Shown here piece by piece: positions 1 to 10,200 of a DNA stretch of 64,000 nucleotides (the first letter of the stretch is position 1; each line of letters opens with the position of its first letter). The notes under the pieces are model-generated. The model did no database searches. It was not told the DNA's origin and was given only the letters and a program-made list of their open reading frames with translations. A program made the translations under genes and the position numbers. Source of the DNA: Antedon mediterranea (lineage: Eukaryota > Echinodermata > Crinoidea > Comatulida > Antedonidae); contig NC_092677.1 in NCBI RefSeq assembly GCF_964355755.1, forward strand, positions 1,555,001 to 1,619,000, read 5' to 3'.

Positions 1-39
1 CCCTGTCTGTCAGTAGCTAACCTTCACCTTATGCTTATT

Positions 40-228
40 ATTATTATTTTTAACTGTTTTATTCTTTCTGGTGGATCCAGGCTTAAAGCCCCTTGGGGTT
101 TAAATGGTATTCTCCAGGCATAATTCAACTATTATTTACTTAATTTCCAACCATTTGTATCTATTATATTTTTGTATGTGTTTGCATTATGTGAATAAAT
201 TTGAACTTGAACTTGATTGAAACAAGTT
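40..228 (+). mobile_element. Probable LINE 3' end (non-LTR retrotransposon tail)
   Basis: This stretch ends in 'aataaatttgaacttgaact', a short tandem tail after a polyadenylation-like AATAAA, as is usual for CR1/L2-type LINE 3' ends. No coding part is visible, so the element is truncated or begins before the window. Bases 229-581 hold no gene I can recognise. The assignment rests on the tail alone. Confidence 0.35.
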
Positions 229-581
229 GGAAGGGTAGTTTTGTGATTTTGGGGAGCGGTGGTTGTCGAATTGGTCGAAGGGAATTGGGATGTTATGTCT
301 ACATTTAGATACCTTAGGAATTAGTTTAGCTGGTACTATCAATATGTACTGGCCCATACTGGTCAAAAATTAGGGTTAACATAAACAGTTCCAAAACAAC
401 GCGGTCACAGTCGGTAAAAATGACAATTTTAGTTGAGACGTGTTCGTGTTAGCTTACCAGAGGGCGCTCTTAATTCCTAATCCAGATCAAGGAATTTAAC
501 AGTCCTTTGTCAGACTCCAGTGTGGATCATACAGGGCGTTAATACTATTTTTGCTTATTGAGTACTCCGCCGTTATAAATA

Positions 582-621
582 ATGATCGGTTGCTTGCTGC
601 CATTCTTTCTTTCACAATTTA
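582..621 (+). CDS. G1 signal-peptide exon
   Basis: ATG opens MIGCLLPFFLSQF, a short hydrophobic leader, and runs into the strong donor A|GTAAGT in phase 1, which fits the phase-1 Ig exon at 1018. Diverged copies of this exon lie near 3832 and 19172. It would target the protein to the secretory pathway. There are few charged residues before the hydrophobic core, so the call is moderate. Confidence 0.5.
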
Positions 622-1017
622 GTAAGTATACTGAACCATCATATTATATTCACTAGCAGGCCTACATACTATTGAAAACAGTAGGTGCAGAATCAATTAA
701 ATGTAAGGAGAATGGGACTACTCGTGTGAAATGTGCGGGGTACGATTGAGAGTAGGATTTATTTAAATCTTTGTAAGTTTCTCTTATCGAGTATGTTTGT
801 TAATTATTACATAATTGCACTTAAGCCTCAGCGTACAAAATCAAAACTATCTCAAAAGTTACTTCTGACATAAGATTGAGATATTTAATGCACGAATCAC
901 TTATAGCCAGCTATTCCATTTTGGTATTTTCTGAACAGTGACATAAACGTTTTAAAAAAATTACTTTCTTCAGTATATCCCTAATATCTATCTATACAAA
1001 AAAATTAGTACTTTCAG

Positions 1018-1338
1018 ATACAATTGCAGAAACACCAGTGACAGTGGATACTGCAACAGCCAATGAGTTTAACAATGTAACAATGATGTGCACTCCATCA
1101 TTTCTGCAAGGAGATTCATTGGTTCAACTAATTTGGACAAAAGCTGATGAGAATGGTAATCAAGTAGGAACTGCTCTTGTCACTTCTACAGGACTAGCAA
1201 CCAATGGTCGGTTCATTTTATCCAATAATAATCTTATAATAACTGATGTTGAAAGAGGTGATGCAGACAACTATCGTTGTGCTATTAGCACCAGTTTAGG
1301 AAATCCTGGTGAAGACTTTGCAGAACTCACAGTCAATT
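1018..1338 (+). CDS. G1 V-type Ig domain exon
   Basis: The acceptor is ctttcag|AT and the donor T|GTGAGT, phase 1-1, 321 nt. The domain shows the first Cys in TMMC, the core Trp in LIWTKAD, and the DADNYRC motif around the second Cys. It resembles the V-type exons at 7533 and 37583, which share 'GNQ(V/E)G' and 'NGR(F/Y)'. As an extracellular Ig domain it is a candidate ligand-binding module. The exon itself is intact. Confidence 0.75.
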
Positions 1339-1866
1339 GTGAGTAACATTTTGATGAATTTTCAAAATTTGCATTTATTTTTTCTTACAGTTAGTGGAGC
1401 ACTGTGGTGTGTAAAAAGTACTAGGAAGGTAAATCAGACTCGTTTTTGCGGGAGAAGTGGCGTACCCCCTACAAACATACACACTTAGTGGAGTCTGGCC
1501 CAAACGCTAAAAAATGGAGATGGGCACCACGGCCGTTAGCATTAGCTTTGGTTTCGACTTTATTTTTACCTTTTTTACCCTTTCTTACAGTAATACAGTA
1601 AATCTTTTAATAATAATGTTTCTGCACATGTAAATTGCCTGAGTTTTAGCAGAAACATTTTTTCAAACATTTTGAAATTTGCATTGTTGATATTGAAAAT
1701 AAGATAAAAAAATAACAATAATAAAATAATTAAAAACAAGATGTTTTCTGCAAAAAATAAATGATTATCTAATATTTTATGAAAATAGTTACTGAACATG
1801 TAAGGTAATTGCATTTCATAATTAGATATACTTTAACATTGTTAAATATAAATTTTCCATACATAG

Positions 1867-2155
1867 ATCTTGACAAACCAGCTGTAAGTCCAACAAAGTT
1901 GTCTGTCAATATAGATGAAACTGTGCCATTTACATGTTCTCCACTCAATGGTTTGCCAACACCAATTACAATCAGATGGATCAAAGATGGCGAAGAATGT
2001 ATTGTGTCCGATACAGACAAGTATCCAACTTCCGATGCAACATTAAGTATTACTAATGTAAATGATACAGATGCTGGGGATTATTGGTGTGTAGTAGAGA
2101 ATGCTGCTTACAGAAGAAGGAAAACGTAGTGAGCCTGCCACACTCATAGTGGGTT
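1867..2155 (+). pseudogene. G1 C2-type Ig exon with frameshift
   Basis: The exon begins with LDKPAVSPTK and has Cys, Trp (IRWIKDG) and DAGDYWC, so the Ig core is present. After 'AENAAY'-like residues the frame reads into TAG. A one-base shift restores a normal end before the GTAAG donor. The length of 289 nt is not divisible by three, unlike the sister exons at 12812 (303) and 38287 (276). Confidence 0.7.
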
Positions 2156-2327
2156 GTAAGTACAAATTAATAATATTTGATTATTTCTACTATATTATAA
2201 AATATTAAAAATCATGTATTTAGTTTACTAAAATAATTATTATTTGTTTTTTTATTATGATGCAGACGTTTTATAATATGAACGCATGCTAAATTTTGAT
2301 AATAATTCTTTTTTTTTTATTTTTTAG

Positions 2328-2351
2328 CATTGACGACTACTTCTATATCCA
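2328..2351 (+). CDS. G1 Thr/Ser stem mini-exon
   Basis: A 24-nt exon encodes LTTTSIS between ttttag and GTAAGT, phase 1-1. Similar stem exons lie at 30377, 30848 and 53540. A Thr/Ser-rich linker of this kind often carries O-glycans and lifts the domains off the membrane. Confidence 0.5.
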
Positions 2352-2737
2352 GTAAGTCCACTATAAGTACGTTGCATTGTATTATTGTAAATTTTCGGGT
2401 TTGAACGAAATAAAAGTGGAAAAAACCCACAAAAGAAAAAAAAAATCCGTGCTTCGTTCCGAATTAGACAAGCATGAAAATGTTTGTTTTGCTGCGAAAC
2501 GATGCCAAAGGTTTCTTGATTTTGTTTTCTTAAAACCAATCATGTGGCATGAGTACCGAACAGCGACAATTAGTCAAAGAGGACACCAGGTCAGTTGCGA
2601 GAAGCCAAACAAAGAAAATATATACATATGGGTTCCCTGGATCTGTGTCTGCGCTCTGCATGTATCACTAATACACTTTATTATATTTTCATACAATTAT
2701 AAAAACACTGATACAGTACTCTAATAATTGTTTTAAG

Positions 2738-2868
2738 TACAGAAGTTCCAAAGAGCGTGTGTAATTCAACTGGTCTTGTTGTTGGAATGACGTTTGTTGG
2801 TGTGCTCATTGGATTGGATTCTTATGGGTTTTATTATCATCAGAAAAATAAGGAAGTCACATGCACAG
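2738..2868 (+). pseudogene. G1 transmembrane exon, frameshifted
   Basis: The block [14 protein letters not shown] is shared with the TM exons at 18077, 21929, 39021 and 53752. After it, 8 net bases are missing, and the reading becomes LDSYGFYYHQK, so the membrane span is lost in this frame. The donor CAG|GTAAAG is intact. The paralogous acceptor has been lost; a downstream 'tacag' could serve. Confidence 0.65.
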
Positions 2869-3000
2869 GTAAAGTATAATTCAGAAAGTAGAACCAAAAG
2901 CAAAAGTGTATACTTAAAATGACCAAAGGTTTAATGAAATACCGCACACTTAAGTAATGAAAAATATTTTAACATTAAATATGATATTTTATTTTAAAGG

Positions 3001-3033
3001 TACCGACATCGAAAAACACCAACCAATCAGGGG
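3001..3033 (+). CDS. G1 cytoplasmic linker mini-exon
   Basis: A 33-nt phase 0-0 exon (VPTSKNTNQSG) lies between ttttaaag and GTAAGG. Paralogous linker exons are at 18343 (21 nt) and 39269 (30 nt), and a 29-nt frameshifted version lies at 54061. It joins the TM exon to the Tyr-rich tail. Confidence 0.5.
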
Positions 3034-3170
3034 TAAGGATGTTACTTCAACTTTAATTATTCAATTTCACTCGTCGTCGTCGTCACTATTGTCACCAATA
3101 TATCAATAAAGTTTACACGATTTTTATTCTTCTTTTTGCATGCACTAAACTTTTGTAATTTTTTTAGCAG

Positions 3171-3333
3171 CAAGGGTATATGACTTATGTTGGGGAGACA
3201 GATAAAGAAACAAAGCATACATACCAAGATTTACAGAAGAAAGACGGTAATCAAGCTGTATATGTAAATGTTAAAGCCAAAAAAGACAAAAAAATAATAT
3301 ACATGTTTAAAATAAAAATAAAATATATATATT

Positions 3334-3341
<8 letters not shown>
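3171..3341 (+). CDS. G1 Tyr-rich ITAM-like tail exon
   Basis: The tail reads YMTYVGETDKETKHTYQDLQ and later AVYVNVKAK. It has YQDL, nine residues, then YVNV, close to the ITAM pattern YxxL-x(6-12)-Yxx(L/I), with Val at the last position. YVNV also fits the YxN form bound by Grb2-type SH2 domains. The stop used by the sister copy at 4590 has been mutated, so the frame runs on to TAA at 3339. The signalling role is inferred from motif only. Confidence 0.55.
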
Positions 3342-3366
<25 letters not shown>

Positions 3367-4466
3367 CATTGGTTTGAAACTACAATCACATACCTCTTGT
3401 TGATTTTGTTATAAAAATATAGAGAAATCAAAACATTGAGAAAGTGTTTTCTTTCTCTTGATTTAACTCTTTAACGCGTACAAAATGAAAACAAAGAAAT
3501 GTGAATGCTGCAATTTGTATCATCATTAACACAAAAACCCCTATATGTACCTATAGTGACATAATATACCAATGGTATAGCAACATGTGATGTGTAAAGA
3601 TATATGAAAACCATAGGCATACTTGAAAAATGTAAAAACAACGATACATTTATTAAAATTGTATTTCTTGTTTTTATTTGTTGGAATTAAACCTTGCTTG
3701 CATTACACAAACTTTGATTCGTTACTTTGAAATGTATTAGTACATTGACATAATAAATGACTATACCAGGAAAATAAATAAGACAATCAATGCTTTTAAC
3801 ACCAATACGCGTGTAATTTATATTATCGAGATGTGCATTTGGTTGCTTGCTGCCATATTTCTCAAAGAGTTGAGTAATGTTCAAATTTGAAACAGAAAAA
3901 TTAAATTATAGGCCTAGGGAAAAAATAAATTATAGGGACAAATTGGACCAAGGTTTTAAAATTGGGTGCGATTGAGGTTCATTTCTTTTTAAGAAAGACC
4001 ATCAAGAAAGTTTGCACTGTTTGAACGCATTGTATAAATAAGGCCTAAAACCATGTCTTTAAATAATGGTTACTAATTGAAAAGATTAATTTGATCAACT
4101 TGATTTGGACGGAAGTACAGTGCACTATAATTATGAAGAAAGTAAATACAATATATCACAAGTGTGAATGGCAATCATAACAAAGACAGGAACAATCAAT
4201 ATTTCAGTATACGATGTTAGAGTGTGGTAGAGTACAAGACAATAGTGAAATAGTCATCACCTAATAAAGTGGAAAAGATTTCCATATTCTATAGAATTGC
4301 GATAGAGGCGAAAGTTCAGGGGTAAAGATGTTACTTCAACTCTAATTATTCAATTTCACTCATCATAATTATTATTATTATTATCATTGTCACCAATATA
4401 TCAATAAAGGTTTACACGATAATTCTTTTTTTTGCATGCACTAAACTGTTGTATTATTTTTATCAG
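3342..4466. repeat. 3' flank of G1 and duplicated cluster sequence
   Basis: No gene is seen. The 3' flank (about 3020-3900) is repeated at about 4318-4990 and again at about 18350-19300. Within it, 3832-3873 is a diverged signal exon (MCIWLLAAIF..., weak donor GTAATG). About 4080-4260 matches 19400-19580 upstream of G3 and therefore looks like a copied 5' flank. Confidence 0.5.
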
Positions 4467-4592
4467 CAGGCGTATATGACTTATACTGGAGAGACAGATA
4501 AAGAAACAACCCACACATACCAAGATTTACAGAAGAAAGACGATAATCAAGCTGTATATGTAAATGTTAAAGCAAAGAAGGACAACAAATAG
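4467..4592 (+). CDS. Orphan ITAM-like tail exon
   Basis: This is an intact tail: [10 protein letters not shown], then [19 protein letters not shown], then KAKKDNK and TAG at 4590. The acceptor is tatcag. No TM exon lies between it and the G1 tail, so it arose by tandem duplication of the tail and its 3' flank. It could act as an alternative last exon for G1 by splicing over the 3171 exon; that is inference. Confidence 0.5.
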   Translation, partial: QAYMTYTGETDKETTHTYQDLQKKDDNQAVYVNVKAKKDNK

Positions 4593-7185
4593 GCCTAATA
4601 TACATGTTTAAAATAAAAACAAAATAAGTATATTATTATATTAATAGAATCATTGAAATGGTTTGAAACTACAATCACATACCTCTTGTTGATTTTATTA
4701 TAGAAATAACGAGAAATCATAACCTAGAGAAAGTCTTTTATTTTATTTTCTTTAATAAAAATGAAATTTAAATGCTGCAATGTATTATCATTAACAACAC
4801 AACCTATAATAAGAGTAAAGATCAAATGTGTAATGTAAAAATGAAAACCATAAATATACTTGCAAAATATAAAAATAAGATTAATAAAATTGTATTTCTT
4901 GCTTTGATTAAAAATAATATATCAAGAAGTACCACAATCAGTCCACACTCATAATATAACAGTAACAATCAATAGGTACAGTATACAACACGTTATACAA
5001 ATTAGAGTATGGTAGAGAACACTGTACCTTAGGATGCGGAAGTTAAAGATTTCCTGTTCATACTAATTCGCACCCATACATTTTTTGGCCGCAAGAAACA
5101 ATCGCAGGTAGTTAATTTCTCTGGACATTTACCGGCAAAAAGTAAGTTGTACATACTTTTAGATGCAAGATTTTTTATCAAATTATTTTCAATTGTTTTA
5201 CTGAATGTTTGGATAGTTTAAATAATTCGGGATAAACGAACAATAAGCCTACGTTACAGCATGATCTAGAGGAAGTAACAATTGCTATATCAAAATGTAC
5301 AATTCACATTCCTGACACTGTATAGGAAAAATGAATATTTTACGTGAGGTAATTTCCCGACTGTAAAATCAACGATGGGTATGATCAACTTTCCTCATTC
5401 ACATCCTTTTAGAAAGATATAACTGATAAAGAAAGCCTTTAGTGTGATAATGAGTAACTGTTATGACCCTGTATAAGCCAAATTATGATGGGTTGAATAA
5501 TTGCATTCATATTGAAATTCATTCAATACATTATTAAACGTATAATCATACATAACGAAACATTTAATAACGTTATGAATTTCAACAAATAATTTTACAA
5601 AGAGTATAGATATGGAAGAAAAGCAAACATGGACAGAAAATATTGTACAATTTTAATATAACTAATTTTACATCACAATCTAGCCCATATACAAAGATTA
5701 TTATAATAAGACATAAGACATAAGAAAAACTTTACTTGATGAGTGTCGCCATAACAATTATTGTTTATCGAAAGTTGAAGACTGTCGTTCAGATTTTAAA
5801 AATAAGACGCATACGGATCACAACTTTTGAACAGTTTGGACACTTTTGTGAAATTAAAATTTTACACGATATGACTTAAATGAAAAAAACAATCGTTACA
5901 TAAAATCAAACAACATAACATGATGAGTGTATACACGAATCTAATTCGATACGCTAGGCCTATTATAACAAATTTAAATAATGGATTACTAGGCCTATAA
6001 TATAGCATAATAGCGCGTTAAAATATGCCTCGCACCTTTTTGAAATTGTAAACTATTATGCCTCGCACTTTTGTAAATGATAAAATGATGCCTTGCACAC
6101 ATATTTAGCGTGCCCCGCTTACCTCGCTGCTTTCGCACTTTTGTCAACACTCTTCTAATAGTAACCCACACTAAAAAGAATAATAATCCAGGGTTACAAT
6201 TAGAAGATTTACGGTATGTGGGTGGGGTTCTGCCAGGCACACAAAACATTAGAATAGCATATCTCTGGAACCAGGAAGTAGTTAAAGTTTCTATAAAATG
6301 CCACAATTATGAACATTGATTTAATGTAGCAAAAGAAATAACCTACAGTGTATTAGGCCTATAAATAGAATGACTATTTTTTAAGCATAAATTGTACAGT
6401 TTATGCCTAATTGAGTTTTTTTTAATGAATTCAAAGCATTTTTTACTCATGGGTAAGTATGCTAGCTTAATACCAACGATTGTCCCCGCCCTTCTGTTCT
6501 TTAGTTCAGCATTTTTTCTTATGTTCATTTTTCATCTTCTTATTCTGTAAAAGTGGGTGGGGTTCTGTCAATTAGGTCATAGTTCAGGAACCAAGAGTTA
6601 GTTATCTCTAAAATGCCATGATTACGAACATTGATGAAGGTACCAAATCAAGAAATAAAGTGTAGTAACAATGGCTAGATAAGAATGACTAAAGCGTACA
6701 TTTTGATGTTCATGCCTAATTAAATTTTTAGTCGCGTGGTCGCGACTCTATAGTTCACTATATCGGTCGGTCTGTAGGTCTGTCTGTCTGTCGGTCCGGT
6801 ACCACTATGCGTTTTAGCACACGACTTAATGGCTGTTGGCCTTGTTTTTTAAAGAATTCAAAGCATTTGTTAATATAGACTGCCGAGTGTCTCAATAAAT
6901 AAATTCCAAATATTCAAAATATGTCTATTATACTTTTCAACTAAATTAAAGAAAAAATAAGAAGTAAAGAAATTAATAAATGTTTTAAATTCAAAAGTTA
7001 AAACTTAACAATCTATGTCATGCGTCTTTTTCCCAAGATTTTACTAACAAAACCAAGTGTCACATCACTCTTGTACTGTATATACAGTCAAACATTATAT
7101 ATTAACAATCCATGTTGTACACAGGTGTCCAACAATTATTTTTCTTTATTCCCCAGATTTATTTACTAAATTACCAAAGTGAATA
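4593..7185. other. Intergenic stretch, no gene recognised
   Basis: The stretch is A/T-rich. Two diverged copies of a sequence with GTGGGTGGGGTTCTG, about 6215-6330 and 6550-6720, sit close together. A dispersed repeat follows at 6728. Open frames here are short and show no known domain. Sequence just before 7186 should hold the G2 promoter, but I see no clear TATA box. Confidence 0.4.
6728..6858. repeat. Dispersed repeat with GTCGGTCTGTCTGTC core
   Basis: It begins AGTCGCGTGGTCGCGACTC, passes through a (GTCTGTCG)n-like core and ends near CACACGACTTAATGGCTGTT. The same element is seen at about 60087-60890. In that copy the first and last bases (GTCGCGTG and CACGCGAC) are inverted repeats, as in a small DNA element. 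Confidence 0.55.
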
Positions 7186-7240
7186 ATGAAGAATATGAAT
7201 AGTCTTATTAAATTGTTGCTTGTTTTTATGTTTCCATCTA
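7186..7240 (+). CDS. G2 signal-peptide exon
   Basis: [18 protein letters not shown] has a Lys at position 2, a Leu/Val/Phe core and ends at A|GTAAGT in phase 1. It is a classic leader and sets the start of G2. The next exon is 293 bp on. Confidence 0.75.
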
Positions 7241-10200
7241 GTAAGTATTAAAGTGTTCACTCACTCATCTGTTATTTGTTGCCGCTACACCTCACGACTA
7301 TAATTATCTTATCCTGATTGTGTTTGTTCAGCCTATAGGCCTATTCTATTTCAGTTGATTGGAATTAAAAATGTCAAAGCGGGGATGAATTATTATTGAA
7401 CATTCTATATAGTTTATTTATTTATTTCAACTATATTTTATGGTTGTCCATCCAGTCGAGGTTCATTAGGGACTCTCAGAATAACATGTATTTTTGGTCT
7501 GTACTGCAAGTGACTCCCTGACTTTTTTCTAGATGTTTTAATGCAAGTAGTAACTGTTACACCAGCTGTTGTCAAAGAAAGCGAAACAGCTACGATAGAA
7601 TGCAGCTACACAAATCCACCCCCAGCCCTGAACTTAATCAGTTGGTACCGTAGCGACGAACAAGGCAACCAAGAAGGAAATCCACTTGCTATTACTGATA
7701 CTACTCCATCACCAAATAGCCGTTATTCTCTAATAAGTGGTACAAATAGAGGTGATCTTAGGATTTCAGATGTTGTCAAGGCTGATGCAGGGAACTATGA
7801 GTGTAATGTGGTGTTTGCTGGCGGTATTATTATGAACAAGGTTACCAATCTTACCGTTCAATGTATGTATTAAAATTGAATGACATATACGAGATATATA
7901 CAGTCTACATTGTGCCTAGGTTACCTAGACAAACCGAGAGGCCTTTCCAACTCTGTGAGTTGCACCCTCATGTAGATGACCTCACCCATACATCTGTTAG
8001 TGCTTCAGACGATCTGTCCACTGAATTAATCCTTAAGTTATAAATAATAATTAAGAGGAATGTTTATTAATTAATTTAATATTAAAATTACAGACTGCAT
8101 TTTAAGGCATATAGTATTTGCTGTTTGTATGCGAGAACAGTGTTGATTGAGGTAGACACTTAACCTCCCCCAACATACACCCCTCCCCCTCACCTTTGTT
8201 AGGAAATGTTAGTTTGCAGATTTGTAATTATTTTCAAATTAGTGTCTGCATTCAATTTTTACAAATCAGAATGAGCACTAAACCCTAAAACACACAAAGG
8301 AATTTGAGTAAATTTGGAGAATATCTCCTATAAATTAATTAAGTGTGTCAGATGTCTTGGAGACAATTACTGACGGGAGGTGAAGGGCGCCCCCCGTGGA
8401 TTTGAGATGTTGTGTGCGGATGAGGAGAACGCACGAGAGGAGAGATGAACACGACGAAGAGAGTTGGATGGACATTTCCGAGTAATGATGTTTATATTAC
8501 TTGTTAGTTAATAATTTGATGTTTAAGAGGTATAATACGACGTTGGAAATAGAATTCGAGTGTGAAGATGTTTACTGTAGTTTGAACTTACATGGATTGT
8601 AAAGGATTTCATAGATTTAGAGTAGATTACTATACGAAAAGTTTGTTAATTTGTATTCAATGTTATCAACGGATCAAGATTGTTGAAGCTTGCCATGGTT
8701 GAAGTGTTACTGATATTGGAATTGTTTTAGTTCAAGACAAAGAATTGTTGATACTGTTTTGTACTACTTATTAAACTGTTGCAAAATTTTATACTTAATC
8801 GTATTCACTTTATTTGGATTCTTTACGATCTGAGGGGCTATACTTATTGATAACTCCCACACCCCCACATTACGAGAAATGGCGACGAGGATGGGATGTA
8901 GCAGTTTGTAAGTACTGTACAATTACCATAATTGTAAACTTCTAGCATAGGCCTAGATCCCGATTACGATTATTGACATTTCCGAAAGTAAACTAGGAAG
9001 CGGTTTAGCGATTCATTTATAAAGGAAGGATTTTACGACGTGGCGTACGTGTGATATAAACGGATTGTTGTGTTTACCGTTGCAGTGTTTTTGTTTAATG
9101 ACAGTTCGGCGATTGTGAAGTGCGCCACCTAGTTATGATTGAACTATAGTATTAATTCTAATTTGGAATAAGAGATCGAGTTACGTGTGGATATACTTTT
9201 GTGCAGATATTTTGATTGTGAAGGACGCCACCTATCAAGATTTGGACTAGTAATACTGTATTGTTGAAGCTAGAACTATTTTGACTTTTAAGCACTATAT
9301 TTATGAAACATTTTTATTTGTTGATTGATTGGAATTATTTTGATTGATTGATGGTATAAGTGTAATATTTATGGTAGAATAAGGGTAAAAACAAAAATTA
9401 TATACATTACCCAATAGATGTTTTTTAAGATTTTGGTGCATTAGTACATGTTAGAGATAAGCTCAGTAGTATATAAATTGTGTAATAAGAATTTATTTGT
9501 ACTGTAAGAGCTCAGTCTGAAATTATGGCAGAAGAACCAGCTGAAGATCAAGCGTCCATGCAGGGGATGATGCAGGCTTTGACTGATGTCCTACAAGGGT
9601 TAAGAGTTCAGCAAGCTCCACCTCCGGTGAAAATAGCCAAGTATAGAGGGTCTACAAAAGCAGATGGAGATTTGTCACTAAAAGAATGGTTAGATGACTT
9701 TCAGAGTTATGCCAACCACTATAACCTGACAGGAAAAGCAAAAGCGCAGTCATTATTGGATCATCTAGCAGGTTCAGCGAAAGAAGAGATTCTTTGCAGA
9801 GAAGGAAACGTGAGAGAAGACTATGACCAAGTAGTGACAGTGTTAAAGTCTTTGTTCGGACCAATAGAAACAGTACCTTCTCTAACTCGAGAATTCCACA
9901 ACCGGAACCAAAAAGATGTTGAGTCGCTAGCAGATTTTAGCCGTGTTCTAATGAGATTATATACAAAGATGGTAAAGGCAGCTGCAGTAGAAGAAGATAA
10001 GGATGCTTTGAAGAGGCTGAGGGATTATACATTGAAGGAAAGATTTGTTCATGGTGCCAAAGAAGGTTGGGTTAGGAGAGAACTAAGGAGAATAGAAATG
10101 CAGTGTAAAGATAAGACATTTTTGGAAATGCGGGAGGAAGTGTTAGAATTTTTTAAGGATGAAGAGCCAAGGCATCAGGCCAGAGTTTGTGAGGTGTCTA

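Larger units (their letters stand above)
582..3341 (+). pseudogene. G1: Ig-superfamily receptor gene, two frameshifts
   Basis: Exons seen: signal peptide 582-621, V-type Ig 1018-1338, C2-type Ig 1867-2155, Thr-rich stem 2328-2351, TM about 2738-2868, linker 3001-3033, Tyr-rich tail 3171-3341. The layout matches G3, G5 and G7 further on. Two lesions are seen against paralogues. The second Ig exon is 289 nt, one base over a multiple of three, and runs into TAG after its final Tyr. The TM exon has lost a net 8 bases, which replaces the hydrophobic core with polar residues. The TM acceptor used by paralogues (AG before TTTTAAG) is also missing. The gene probably encodes no working receptor, although assembly error at the single-base lesion cannot be excluded. 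Confidence 0.65.

Noticed and set aside
3832-3873. Separate gene start at the diverged leader (MCIWLLAAIF...)
   Set aside because: Weak donor and no Ig exon follows before the orphan tail; read as a duplicated fragment.
6110-6319. Short ORFs around the duplicated GTGGGTGGGGTTCTG sequence
   Set aside because: Small, overlapping on both strands, and the second copy is not open.
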